A stretch of 64,000 nt of DNA from a virus. This document shows positions 56,279-64,000 of this stretch, in pieces. The translations under genes were made by a program, and so were the position numbers. Under the pieces are notes generated by a model, which saw only the letters and a program-made list of their open reading frames with translations, was not told the DNA's origin and did no database searches. The stretch spans positions 1 through 64,000 of the IMG/VR virus record IMGVR_UViG_3300042549_007519. One strand, written 5' to 3'. How positions within the stretch are numbered: the stretch's first letter is position 1; each line of letters starts with the position of its first letter.

Positions 56279-56653
56279 TCATTTATTTTTAGAGTTCATA
56301 TTTAAAATTAGGTCAATTTGTTCATAAACAACTTGGTTCAATTCTTTTAAAGAAAAAACAAAATCTTTTTCTGAAATATGGTCGTTTTTTCTTAATAAAA
56401 ATAAAGTGAATTTTGCCTTTTCTAATTGTTTAGAAAACTTGTAAGGAAGTAAAAATCCTTGATTAAAAAGGTGTTTTTGTAAGCATATTTTTGGTGCAAA
56501 AACAACGTTAATATCTATATCTACATTTGAATCTTTTTTTGACAAATCTTCTAATAATTGCAAAGATACAATCCTACCTTTTTTGCTCTTAATCATTTGT
56601 AGCTTATTCAATTCGTACTGCTCTTGGTATGAGCCTAAATTTAAGTTTTTCAT
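56279..56653 (-). CDS. Protein of unknown function
   Basis: This 124-residue protein is helical with a short strand pair around NVVFAPKICLQKH. It lies 4 bases downstream of the C5 methyltransferase gene and is probably in its unit. No family is recognised. Confidence 0.72.
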   Translation of the reverse strand: MKNLNLGSYQEQYELNKLQMIKSKKGRIVSLQLLEDLSKKDSNVDIDINVVFAPKICLQKHLFNQGFLLPYKFSKQLEKAKFTLFLLRKNDHISEKDFVFSLKELNQVVYEQIDLILNMNSKNK

Positions 56654-56657
56654 GGTT

Positions 56658-57515
56658 TTATAGTTTTATATATTTAAAAATGTGTTCTATTATTGGTAAA
56701 GTCCAACCATCTCCGAGTAATGAAGCTGCTTTTTTAGTTGAAAGTATATCACAATAGTTGTCAGGAAATCCTTGAAGTCTGCATATTTCAATTTTATTTA
56801 GAGTTCTAACTGATTCGTTATCTAAATATATAATATTAATAAATTCTCTTGAAGCTCTTTTTTTAATGCTTTCTTGACTACTGCAAATTCTACTTTCACT
56901 TTCTAATAATGCAAGTGCTTTTATTCTTTTAACTTCGCCATCAGTAATAATATCTTTTAAAAATATTTTTTTATCTTTTGGTTGTGGAATATCAGTTACT
57001 AAATCAAACATTGTTTTTTTTGTTTTTATATTTGACCAATAGTATCTATCTCTTAATTGTGCGGTTAATAAACTTGAATTAATACGAACTGGATAAACTC
57101 CTAAAGCTCTCGACATAATTCCAACATCTAATTTACTTGCACTACCTACATTTTCTTGTAGGAATAAAATGCTTGAATTTAATGATTTAATGTATTCTAA
57201 TATTTCTACAAAAGTGAAAAATAAAGAAGATTTTTTACCATTAATTCCTGCTCTTTTTTCAGCACCACTTAAATCTTGACAAGGACTTCCGCTTAAAACT
57301 AAATCAATACTTTTCCAATCAATATCCCACTCTCTCCATTTTGTAACATCTCCAACTTGGATAGTGTCAGGGAAATGGTGTTGTGTTAATTCAATTGCGT
57401 ATGGTTTGATTTCGCTTGAATAGTATTTTTCTACTTTAATACCTACGTTTTCTAATGCTTGACGACCAGTATTCATACCATTAAACAAACTCAATACATT
57501 TATTTTTTTATCCAT
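56658..57515 (-). CDS. DNA cytosine-5 methyltransferase
   Basis: This 285-residue enzyme has motif I LSLFNGMNTG, motif IV GSPCQDLS with catalytic C79, motif VI ENV at 121-123, motif VIII RDRYYW and motif IX/X ICRLQGFPDNYCD. The target recognition region is short, as in phage orphan enzymes. It may shield phage DNA from host restriction. It is the second methyltransferase type in the window and has no adjacent endonuclease. Confidence 0.93.
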   Translation of the reverse strand: MDKKINVLSLFNGMNTGRQALENVGIKVEKYYSSEIKPYAIELTQHHFPDTIQVGDVTKWREWDIDWKSIDLVLSGSPCQDLSGAEKRAGINGKKSSLFFTFVEILEYIKSLNSSILFLQENVGSASKLDVGIMSRALGVYPVRINSSLLTAQLRDRYYWSNIKTKKTMFDLVTDIPQPKDKKIFLKDIITDGEVKRIKALALLESESRICSSQESIKKRASREFINIIYLDNESVRTLNKIEICRLQGFPDNYCDILSTKKAASLLGDGWTLPIIEHIFKYIKL

Positions 57516-57540
57516 TATTATTATTTTGTGTTTTTTGGTT

Positions 57541-57843
57541 TTACAATATTTCGCCAGTTTCCAAATCTACTATTAACTGCGGACTTTTCTTTTCTGTTAT
57601 TTTAATTAAGTCAATTTGAGCCGTAGTGTAATATTTATCGTTGAATTTTTTTGAGTACAAATGATAATTTATTTTTACTGAATCGCCAACCTCTAATCCA
57701 ATTTGATTAATAAGTCTTTTAGGTTCATCATAAGCGGAAAAACAAATAGGTAAGTAAGCGTTATTCCATTTTTTACGAATAACAACTTGAGTAGTCCAAT
57801 CGTTAGATTTTATTATACTTATTACCTTTCCTGTTTCTACCAT
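57541..57843 (-). CDS. OB-fold protein, DUF3127-like
   Basis: This 100-residue protein has a five-strand pattern GKVISIIKSNDWTTQVVIRKK, PICFSAYDEPKRL and GDSVKINYHLYSK...TTAQIDLIKI, similar to DUF3127, a single-strand-binding-like OB fold of Bacteroidota phages. It probably binds ssDNA during replication. Confidence 0.78.
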   Translation of the reverse strand: MVETGKVISIIKSNDWTTQVVIRKKWNNAYLPICFSAYDEPKRLINQIGLEVGDSVKINYHLYSKKFNDKYYTTAQIDLIKITEKKSPQLIVDLETGEIL

Positions 57844-57854
57844 AATATAATATA

Positions 57855-57875
57855 GTTTATCATTTCAAATATAAA
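57855..57875 (-). promoter_or_regulatory. TAnnTTTG promoter
   Basis: The - strand reads TTTTATATTTGAAATGATAAAC, with TATATTTG roughly 25 bases upstream of the OB-fold gene. It separates that unit from the replication genes. Confidence 0.65.
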
Positions 57876-57884
57876 ATATTTTAT

Positions 57885-58718
57885 TTAATAATCAATCATT
57901 TCGTATTTTAATTTTTCAACAACTTCCTTAATATCAACTTGTTTTAGCCAAATATTAATAACATATTCCCTTGCGTACTTTTTAATTTTATCTTCTTCTT
58001 CAAAGTTTAAATCAGAAAGGGTTTTATAACTATGGTGCTTAATAGTAGCTTCCATATATTTTTTCTTTTTTTCGTCTGAAAACCTCTTTTTACCATAATC
58101 AATTGCTTCATCTGACATTTCTTTAGGTATCTTAATTAGTTTATTATATCGAATAAAAGAATAAAGCACATCTCCAGTATCTATATAGGTTTCTTTACTT
58201 ATGGTTTCTTTTGCGTGATACAATAGTTTTTTAAAGTTTTCAAACCTTTCTTTTTTGTCAATTGGCTTTGGTTTTTCGTTTTCAATTTTTTGCAATTCTT
58301 CACGAACTTTGAATAAAACCTTAAACTTATAATCTTGGTAAGCGTGAAGGACTTTCGAGCAATAAATAACGCTTAAATTTCCGTAATGCTCGGCATCTGT
58401 TTCTAATCTTGCATTTACCAATAGAGTAATCATTTCTTTAATATCAACATCATTAAAGTTTGGGAAACTCTCTTTAATGTAGTTTGCTATCGTATTTAAG
58501 TCTATTGCTTCTGGCTGTTTTGCTCCAGAATATTTTGCCCATTTAGTTATTAAAGCGTTCATCAACAATAAGTCTTTTTCTGTTGAATATTCTTTAAATT
58601 TTTTATTAACTAAACTTGCGTTATATATATCTACTTGAGTTGAGCTAACGTTTTTAATTTGAGTAGGATTAACTACTTGTACCCCAACCGAGTTTTGTTG
58701 CTTCACTAACTTGTTCAT
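57885..58718 (-). CDS. Putative replication accessory protein
   Basis: This helical 277-residue protein overlaps the replisome organiser gene by 50 bases, a common place for a helicase loader. No Walker motif is seen, so it is not a DnaC-type ATPase. The family is unknown to me; the role is inferred from position. Confidence 0.72.
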   Translation of the reverse strand: MNKLVKQQNSVGVQVVNPTQIKNVSSTQVDIYNASLVNKKFKEYSTEKDLLLMNALITKWAKYSGAKQPEAIDLNTIANYIKESFPNFNDVDIKEMITLLVNARLETDAEHYGNLSVIYCSKVLHAYQDYKFKVLFKVREELQKIENEKPKPIDKKERFENFKKLLYHAKETISKETYIDTGDVLYSFIRYNKLIKIPKEMSDEAIDYGKKRFSDEKKKKYMEATIKHHSYKTLSDLNFEEEDKIKKYAREYVINIWLKQVDIKEVVEKLKYEMIDY

Positions 58719-59304
58719 AAGCTATTTCTTGGTTTGTTTTTTTTGTTACGTTTTGATTCAAATAACTATCGAATTTATTTCCGAATAAAGTTTCTGGTCT
58801 TAAAAATTTCTGAAAATCAGTTCCCATCCACTCATTAGATTTATTATCAATAACTTTATAAAAATCTTCAATCTTATATCCAGACTTTAATCTTGCGTTA
58901 ATGAAAGTTCTATAAGAGTTAGTTTCTGATTTATACCCTGTTCCTGCTTTTTGATTTAGATAAGATATTATGCTTTCATAAACCTCATTCATATTAATTT
59001 CAGATTCAGCTTTTTTGGTTTCTTTTTCTTTTTTTGGTTTTACTACCTTTTTTAAAGAAATTACTTTTTCTTGATAAATTGACAACCTACCTGACTTTAA
59101 TTGAATTGGTATGTTTGGTATTTTATCTTCCCACGTTTTTAGTCCAAATGAAATAATTCTGTAATACTGGGTTTTAGAAATATTTAATCTTCTACTTACA
59201 ATAGCTTCGTTTTTTTCTTCTAATTGAAATAAAATTGGCAACCATACATCGTAGTATATTTTACCTTTTTTAAATAATATTTTTAAAAAACTGACAAACT
59301 CCAT
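58669..59304 (-). CDS. Replisome organiser-like protein (Phg_2220_C-type domain)
   Basis: This 211-residue protein has an N-terminal HTH-rich part (AIVSRRLNISKTQYYRIISFG) and a C-terminal region with SIISYLNQKAGTGYKSE, FINARLKSGYKIEDFYKVID, KFLRPETLFGNKFDSYLN. That C-terminal pattern is the conserved phage replication-protein domain. It would bind the origin and recruit helicase. Confidence 0.85.
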   Translation of the reverse strand: MEFVSFLKILFKKGKIYYDVWLPILFQLEEKNEAIVSRRLNISKTQYYRIISFGLKTWEDKIPNIPIQLKSGRLSIYQEKVISLKKVVKPKKEKETKKAESEINMNEVYESIISYLNQKAGTGYKSETNSYRTFINARLKSGYKIEDFYKVIDNKSNEWMGTDFQKFLRPETLFGNKFDSYLNQNVTKKTNQEIAYEQVSEATKLGWGTSS

Positions 59305-59306
59305 AA

Positions 59307-59534
59307 TTAATCCACTATATCGTCAATTGAAACATCTAATGCGTTTGCAATTAATATCGCTGTATTAATGTGATAGTTGGTTCTTTTACCATTGACCATT
59401 TCATTCAAGATATACATAGAAACTTTGTTCCCATTGTTTTCTTTTATGATAAGTTCGTATAAGTCTTTTTGCGACATTCCACGTTTAGCTAATATCTGAT
59501 ACAGCTTTGTTACTTTTTTTTCTATTATCGGCAT
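59307..59534 (-). CDS. XRE-family repressor-like protein
   Basis: This 75-residue protein is a single HTH: LAKRGMSQKDLYELIIKENN, MYILNEMVNGKRTNY, IANALDVSIDDIVD. It lies 2 bases before the replisome organiser and may regulate the replication unit. Confidence 0.88.
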   Translation of the reverse strand: MPIIEKKVTKLYQILAKRGMSQKDLYELIIKENNGNKVSMYILNEMVNGKRTNYHINTAILIANALDVSIDDIVD

Positions 59535-59538
59535 ATTA

Positions 59539-59751
59539 TTAAATTTTAAAGGTGTCTAATGCTTTTATGTAATCTTTAGTTTTTTGAATTTCGTTATAAA
59601 CTTCTAAAAACTTTTTTTCTCCGTTAGTAACTAAAAAATCAGCCACTTTAGTTTGTATTTCATTATATTTCTTTTGGTTTTGGTGTCTGAATAAATATTC
59701 AGCCATTTCTTTCAAAACATCAAAAGTTACTGCTTTTGCATTATAGTCCAT
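59539..59751 (-). CDS. Small helical protein
   Basis: This 70-residue helical protein has no visible motif. It overlaps the previous gene by 11 bases. The function is unknown. Confidence 0.7.
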   Translation of the reverse strand: MDYNAKAVTFDVLKEMAEYLFRHQNQKKYNEIQTKVADFLVTNGEKKFLEVYNEIQKTKDYIKALDTFKI

Positions 59752-60136
59752 TTTTGAAGTATTTATAAGTTTTGGTTAATTTGTCAAACGCTATTTTCAT
59801 ACCTCTTTTGTATCTTAAAAAATAAATCTTTTTAGCGTAATATTGTTTTTCTTTTCTTGACATTTCTTTTGTTTCAAGAACTCCATTATTCATTAGATAC
59901 AGTCTTAATTGAGCTGAAGAAAGTCTTGGGTCGATTACAAGTTTTTTTGGTCTTGGCTGTGGAATACAACTATCTAATTTATTAGATATTTCTTCATGAA
60001 TTACTTTAATTTCATTAACTGATTTTTGCACTTCTGAAATTTGTTCAGCTTCTTGTTTTAATAGCTGTTCTGTTTTTTCTACATCTGGCGTTCTTGTTCC
60101 AAAAAGCCAGTTAATAAATCTAAAAATTCTTTTCAT
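59741..60136 (-). CDS. Coiled-coil protein with basic C-terminal domain
   Basis: This 131-residue protein has a coiled coil at about 18-60, then a DPRLSSAQLRLYLMNNGVLE helix set and a basic end (RYKRGMKIAFDKLTKTYKYF). It is likely DNA-binding and follows the promoter at 60170. Confidence 0.72.
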   Translation of the reverse strand: MKRIFRFINWLFGTRTPDVEKTEQLLKQEAEQISEVQKSVNEIKVIHEEISNKLDSCIPQPRPKKLVIDPRLSSAQLRLYLMNNGVLETKEMSRKEKQYYAKKIYFLRYKRGMKIAFDKLTKTYKYFKNGL

Positions 60137-60149
60137 AATTTAGTTATTT

Positions 60150-60203
60150 TATTTAATAATAATTTTTATCAAAAATATACTTTATTATTTTAAATACAAA
60201 ATA
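60150..60203 (-). promoter_or_regulatory. TAnnTTTG promoter region
   Basis: The - strand reads AAATAATAAAGTATATTTTTGAT, a -7 box TATTTTTG about 30 bases upstream of the gene that ends at 59741. The 67-base gap is otherwise AT-rich. Confidence 0.6.
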
Positions 60204-61163
60204 TTATTTAAGAGATTTTAAAGTATTTTCAATAGCTTTTCTTAATGGGTCTGGAATGATAAATTTTAAGCAAGTTTCAAGGGTTGCTTTCATCTCGTTA
60301 TTCTGTTGCTTTAATAGTTCTATTTCAGATAACTGTTTTTTGTGGTTGTCAGAAATAGTTTGAAATACAATAGTTTTTTTATTAACCTTTTCTACTTGTT
60401 TTTCAGCTTTAACAACTTGTTTTTGCAACTCGGCATTTTGCTTTGCCAATAATTCCTTTTGCTCATCATCTTGTTTTTTTCGGTCAACTAACCTATTGAA
60501 TATTTCTTGGAATTGTTCTTCAGTAGTATCTGCATATAAAACATCATCTTCGTTTACAATAAAAAAAGAATAGGGTGCTAATTTCATTCTTCTTTCTGAA
60601 TATAACTTGGCTCTTTTTTCTGTTTCCTCTTGCTCTAATCTTATTTGCTCTTGCTCTTTTTGATATTTTTCAAATGAAAATTTAGCTCCATTCAAAATAG
60701 TTGTAAAAGCAACTTCGGACATAGTACTTAAATCAAAAGCATCTAAATCTAAAACTTGTAAATATGGTTTTAGTAATTCTAATCGGTCTGCTTTAAGTTT
60801 TGCTTTTCTTAATTGCTCTTTGGTTTCCACATATTTTTCTTGAATAGCTAAATGCTCCTCTGCTGGTTCTATAATCATAAATAATCTTTTGGCAAGGCTA
60901 TCTATAAACCTACCTTCTAACAAAGATTGCTCTTTTAGGCGTTTGCGTGTTTTTTCAATTTCAACTCTCTTTGCTTTAAGAAGTAATCTACCTTCTTTAG
61001 CTTGTTGCATTAACTCAACTTGGCTTTCATCGGTAACTTCTATTTCGTATGCTTTTTTGTTCCATTCGTTAGCAATATCTTCATATTCTTTGAATTTGCT
61101 ATCTATTGATAATACTACCTCTCTTGGTAATCCGTTTTCCATTAGTTCTTGTTCTTGGTTCAT
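60204..61163 (-). CDS. Long coiled-coil protein, DUF1351-like
   Basis: This 319-residue protein is a coiled coil at about 45-200 and 225-290. The segment EGRLLLKAKRVEIEKTRKRLKE and FIDSLAKRLFMIIEPAEEHLA resembles phage proteins found with RecT-type systems. It may handle ends or ssDNA. The RecT gene is at the other end of the window. Confidence 0.78.
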   Translation of the reverse strand: MNQEQELMENGLPREVVLSIDSKFKEYEDIANEWNKKAYEIEVTDESQVELMQQAKEGRLLLKAKRVEIEKTRKRLKEQSLLEGRFIDSLAKRLFMIIEPAEEHLAIQEKYVETKEQLRKAKLKADRLELLKPYLQVLDLDAFDLSTMSEVAFTTILNGAKFSFEKYQKEQEQIRLEQEETEKRAKLYSERRMKLAPYSFFIVNEDDVLYADTTEEQFQEIFNRLVDRKKQDDEQKELLAKQNAELQKQVVKAEKQVEKVNKKTIVFQTISDNHKKQLSEIELLKQQNNEMKATLETCLKFIIPDPLRKAIENTLKSLK

Positions 61164-61175
61164 TTTTTTTAGTTT

Positions 61176-61589
61176 TTAAAGTGTATTTTTTTTTATTATC
61201 TTTTTAGCAATTCCTTTCATGCTTTCTGGGTCTTTAGCGTATGCTTTAACAATCATATCTAATTCTTCCCAATCTATAAAAATAGCTCTTGAAAGAGTTT
61301 GAAGAATTTTATCCAAACTTTCAAAAATTTCAGCTACTCTTTTGCTATCTACATCATCTACTTTGTCAAATTCTTTTACCTCTGCTCTAATTAACGCTAA
61401 TATGAATGGTTTTCCATACTTCTTTATATCTGCTTTATAGTATTGAGTGTGTTTGAGAATTTCGTTATTATGAAGTGCAAATTGACTTGATATTATTGAT
61501 TTTGCTAATGCTGTTTGAAATGCTATTTTAGAATGTTCTTTTGCTGTTAATTGTTCTGTTTTCATAATTTTTTTCCACAAGTTTGACAA
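61176..61589 (-). CDS. Protein of unknown function
   Basis: This soluble, mostly helical 137-residue protein has a DIKKYGKPFILALIRAEVKEFDKV helix. It overlaps the upstream gene by 28 bases. No family is recognised. Confidence 0.72.
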   Translation of the reverse strand: MSNLWKKIMKTEQLTAKEHSKIAFQTALAKSIISSQFALHNNEILKHTQYYKADIKKYGKPFILALIRAEVKEFDKVDDVDSKRVAEIFESLDKILQTLSRAIFIDWEELDMIVKAYAKDPESMKGIAKKIIKKNTL

Positions 61590-61753
61590 TGTTCTATATC
61601 AAATTTCAATATAAAATGTTCTTTTTGTAATTCGTGATATTTTTTTATTGATTCAATGTATCTACAAGCATTTTTAAAATCAAATTCTGGCGACCAGTTT
61701 TGAATACGCTCCATCTTTTTTTCTAAAGATTTAAGTTTTTGTTTTGGTGTCAT
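61562..61753 (-). CDS. Small helical protein with terminal CxxC
   Basis: This 63-residue protein is helical and ends HCQTCGKKL, a possible half zinc site or disulfide. It overlaps both neighbours by a few bases. The function is unknown. Confidence 0.7.
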   Translation of the reverse strand: MTPKQKLKSLEKKMERIQNWSPEFDFKNACRYIESIKKYHELQKEHFILKFDIEHCQTCGKKL

Positions 61754-61959
61754 ATTTTATTTATAAATTTTAATTGCCAATAATTATTTGTAAAATCAGC
61801 GAATAAACTTAATTTATTAATAATTTCAAATCCAAATGTATCTATTAAGTATTCCGCAAATTGTTCTGATTTAATTTTAAAAAGTTCATCACTCATTTCA
61901 ATACCATCCATTAAGTGTATTCTTTTGATAATGTATTCTTTTTGTTCAATTGGTGTCAT
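61750..61959 (-). CDS. Small protein, unknown
   Basis: This helical 69-residue protein overlaps the next gene by 4 bases (ATGA-type overlap). No motif is seen. Confidence 0.7.
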   Translation of the reverse strand: MTPIEQKEYIIKRIHLMDGIEMSDELFKIKSEQFAEYLIDTFGFEIINKLSLFADFTNNYWQLKFINKI

Positions 61960-61960
61960 A

Positions 61961-62116
61961 CTAATTAATTTCTTGAATGTATCTTATTTTTAATGTTGGA
62001 GCAAATCTTCTAAAACTCTTATAAGCATGGTCAAAATCAACTGCTTCCACTTCAGTTTCTAAATCTTCCCATTGGTCATTTTTGTACTTCCAATAACCTA
62101 CTAACCATTTTTTCAT
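61961..62116 (-). CDS. Small protein (51 residues)
   Basis: The gap frame MKKWLVGYWKYKNDQWEDLE and onward continues with VEAVDFDHAYKSFRRFAP and a strand end KIRYIQEIN. The pattern (strand, helix AVDFDHAYKSF, strand) matches small phage proteins of one beta-alpha-beta unit. It overlaps the next gene by 4 bases. Confidence 0.75.
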   Translation of the reverse strand: MKKWLVGYWKYKNDQWEDLETEVEAVDFDHAYKSFRRFAPTLKIRYIQEIN

Positions 62117-62676
62117 TTTAGCTTATTAATTTGTTTGTTCGACAATCTTTTTTCTTCTAAATAAAAATCCATTAAAGAATGAATATTTACTGGATTTTTT
62201 CGGCTTACACCTATTCTGCTTTCTCCATAATAATTACCATTTTCGTCTTGCTGAACTTGGTACTCTTTCCACAAAGCAAAGTCTTTTGCAAACTCTTTAA
62301 CCACTTCTAACAATTCTCTTTCTTTTGTCTTATCTGAAGCATTAGCACCAATCCATGCTCCTATCTTATCTTCTATGTTTGACATTTTTTTTGTTGGTGT
62401 GTTTGTTGGTTTATATTTACGATTACGTTTTAAGTATTTTCCTATTTCATAATTACTTATAAATTGTAATTCATTTTTAAGGTTAGGATAATACTTTTGA
62501 ATTTCAAATATTGTTTGTATTCCAACTTTTCTAAATTTACCCAACTTAACAACAGATAACTCATCCATGTAAGTATAATGTTCGTTTATAAAAATTAAAG
62601 AATTTTTAGTACGAAGTGATATAAATGGTTGATTAATAAAATCTAAAATAGTCATTCTTTTTTCTATATTTTCCAT
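62113..62676 (-). CDS. RNA polymerase alpha-CTD-like domain protein
   Basis: Residues about 12-62 of this 187-residue protein (FINQPFISLRTKNSLIFINEHYTYMDELSVV, then RKVGIQTIFEIQKY) have the order of the RpoA C-terminal domain: LS.R..N.L, a dL helix, then G..T..EI. It is followed by a helical domain (90-185) containing GAWIGANASDKTKERELLE. It could bind promoters, the host sigma factor or DNA, and alter host transcription. The match is by pattern only. Confidence 0.7.
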   Translation of the reverse strand: MENIEKRMTILDFINQPFISLRTKNSLIFINEHYTYMDELSVVKLGKFRKVGIQTIFEIQKYYPNLKNELQFISNYEIGKYLKRNRKYKPTNTPTKKMSNIEDKIGAWIGANASDKTKERELLEVVKEFAKDFALWKEYQVQQDENGNYYGESRIGVSRKNPVNIHSLMDFYLEEKRLSNKQINKLK

Positions 62677-63425
62677 TACTCCTTAATTACATCCTTATTA
62701 AAATAGTCATTAATTTTACGTTTTGTTTCTTTTGAGAAAGTGTTTTGTCTTAAAACCCAATCAACATACTTCATATCTGTTTCAATAGGTTTATGTGCGT
62801 TTTTACCGAAGCTCCAACAAACTTTTCCTTCTTCATTAAAATACATTTTATTACATAAGTCATATCGTTTTTTTTGTCGGTAAAAGTTTTCCATTTCTTC
62901 TGGAGTAACTTCTTCTTTGCCATCGTATTGGTGGAATAGTATTTCAAGCGTTGCATTTACATCGGCTAAAGCACTATGGGCATCTTTTAAATCATTTCCA
63001 GTATATCTTTTGTAAACATCTGAAAGTTTAGTAGGTCTTAATAGTTTTTCAATTCTATAAACATCTACTGTATTAAGTTCCCAATCGCCAAAAATAATAT
63101 TGCATCTTGAAAATTCTTCAACCAAAAGCGGTATGTCGTAGTTATCGGAATTAAAACCAGCTATATCACAATCTTTAAAAAAGTTATATAATGATTTTGA
63201 TAATTCAATAAACTTTGGAGCATTAGCTACTTTTTCATCTGTAATACCATGCACATCACTTGCTTCTTTTGGAATAGGTATTGTTGGATTAATCAAAGTA
63301 CACTTTTCGGTTCTATTGCCATCAAGGTCAATTTTAATACAAGCTATTTCAACTATTCTTGCCGTTGAAACATCTAATCCAGTCGATTCTAAATCGAAAA
63401 ATATTAAAGGTCTTTTAAGTATCAT
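62676..63425 (-). CDS. DnaQ-like 3'-5' exonuclease
   Basis: This 249-residue DEDD-family protein has D11-x-E13 in FFDLESTGLD, the second motif GFNSDNYDIPLL and the third motif HSALADVNATLEIL. It may proofread a polymerase or trim DNA ends. A C-terminal helical domain follows. No polymerase gene lies in the window. Confidence 0.9.
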   Translation of the reverse strand: MILKRPLIFFDLESTGLDVSTARIVEIACIKIDLDGNRTEKCTLINPTIPIPKEASDVHGITDEKVANAPKFIELSKSLYNFFKDCDIAGFNSDNYDIPLLVEEFSRCNIIFGDWELNTVDVYRIEKLLRPTKLSDVYKRYTGNDLKDAHSALADVNATLEILFHQYDGKEEVTPEEMENFYRQKKRYDLCNKMYFNEEGKVCWSFGKNAHKPIETDMKYVDWVLRQNTFSKETKRKINDYFNKDVIKE

Positions 63426-63435
63426 TTTAAAAAAA

Positions 63436-63708
63436 TTAAGAGTTTAACTTTATGTGTTTTTTAATCCATTTTATTCTTGGCTTTATGTCTGTTTCTTTCC
63501 AATAATAAGCACTATTTCTACTTCTGAAAGCACTCAAACTACTCCACTTACTTGGTCTATTATCTGTAATATAATTCAGCAAAAGTCGTCTTTCTTCCCA
63601 AGTTATTTTATCAGAATATTGTAATCCAGAAACAAAACCACATAAACCAGAATAAAAATATTTTTGATTTTCTAAAGTTATTTGTAAAAGTTCTTTTATA
63701 CTTCGCAT
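63436..63708 (-). CDS. Small protein, unknown
   Basis: This 90-residue helical protein has WEERRLLLNYITDNRPSKWS, then a basic end. The KWSS..AFRSRNSAYYW segment is characteristic of a small family next to phage replication genes, as I recall. The function is unknown. Confidence 0.7.
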   Translation of the reverse strand: MRSIKELLQITLENQKYFYSGLCGFVSGLQYSDKITWEERRLLLNYITDNRPSKWSSLSAFRSRNSAYYWKETDIKPRIKWIKKHIKLNS

Positions 63709-63709
63709 A

Positions 63710-64000
63710 TTATTTAATTTTCTTCATTTTTAATTTATAAGGGAAGTGGGAAAGAACTATTGGCAGACCTTTAAAATATCTACATCTACCATCTTTTGTA
63801 AACCACATATTTTGTTTATTTTCAAATTTCACAAAAAGCACAAAATCGTTATTATTATTAATAAATTTTTTTATAACAATTCCTTTTATTTTTCCCCAAT
63901 AAACAACATCTCCTTCTTCAAATTGGTTCTTTTTTTTCTTTTTAGGGTTTGCAATCTCTCTCTCTTTTTGTACGGCTAAATTAATTTTATCATTTAACTC
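63710..64000 (-). CDS. Truncated gene at the window edge, SH3-like domain
   Basis: The - strand stays open for 96 residues up to the right edge, so the N-terminus is missing. It has a basic KKKKKNQFEEGD, then VVYWGKIKGIVIKKFINNNN, FVLFVKFENKQNMWFTKDG and PIVLSHFPYKL. The pattern fits a beta-barrel SH3-like small phage protein. An overlapping + strand frame at 63746 is weaker in composition. Confidence 0.75.
   Translation of the reverse strand, partial: ELNDKINLAVQKEREIANPKKKKKNQFEEGDVVYWGKIKGIVIKKFINNNNDFVLFVKFENKQNMWFTKDGRCRYFKGLPIVLSHFPYKLKMKKIK

Noticed and set aside
62771-62956. Second frame inside the DnaQ-like gene
   Set aside because: It lies on the same strand inside a well-supported gene, without a start context or family match.
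63746-63979. + strand frame at the right edge
   Set aside because: Phe/Lys/Asn-rich without pattern. The - strand frame over the same bases is open to the edge and has an SH3-like pattern.
1-64000. CRISPR array, integrase or insertion sequence
   Set aside because: No regularly spaced identical repeats, no tyrosine or serine recombinase motifs and no transposase were found on reading both strands.

Overview
The window is part of a low-GC (about 30% by eye) virus or prophage genome from a Bacteroidota host, most likely Flavobacterium or a close relative. The evidence is the TAnnTTTG promoter boxes upstream of many units, A-rich starts without Shine-Dalgarno sequences, a SusC/TonB-receptor-type domain, and a gene complement typical of Bacteroidota phages. 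No tRNA, rRNA, CRISPR array, insertion sequence or integrase was seen.

Layout. Positions 1-9.3 kb read on the + strand: a repeat-rich non-coding end, a beta-class DNA methyltransferase, small phage genes, several copies of a distinctive promoter, a RecB-like nuclease and a RecT annealase. This block meets the opposite block at a perfect hairpin terminator near 9.34 kb. Almost everything from 9.37 to 64 kb reads on the - strand, so gene order in that block runs right to left. Positions 64-49 kb hold an edge-truncated gene, a DnaQ exonuclease, an RpoA-CTD-like protein, a replisome organiser, an XRE repressor, an OB-fold protein, a C5 methyltransferase, three glycosyltransferases, an LpxA-like acyltransferase, an Acb2/Tad1-like small protein, a candidate pseudoknot RNA and an HNH homing endonuclease. 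Positions 48.4-38.4 kb hold five 'polyvalent' genes: two ADP-ribosyltransferase-like proteins and three large modular proteins carrying GNAT, sliding-clamp, zincin and basic modules joined by double-glycine linkers.

Positions 38.4-9.4 kb hold structure and lysis: spike/fibre proteins, GH73, GH108 and M15 peptidoglycan hydrolases, a holin, spanin-like proteins, an A32/FtsK-like packaging ATPase, a putative major capsid protein with two paralogues, and over thirty short single-membrane-span proteins. There is no terminase, portal, tape measure, sheath or tail-tube gene. I therefore read this as an unusually large tailless virus with an internal membrane, with membrane-anchored wall hydrolases for entry and lipid-related enzymes (LRAT-like, PAP2) that may act on the viral membrane. 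Assignment to a virus lineage is inference.

Several genes shorter than 60 codons were found by reading the gaps: 48592-48708 (+) and, on the - strand, 21274-21402, 21975-22133, 22153-22263, 26024-26152, 32932-33069, 34440-34586, 35525-35680, 54466-54540, 55284-55373 and 61961-62116. A gene truncated by the window edge starts beyond 64000 and ends at 63710.
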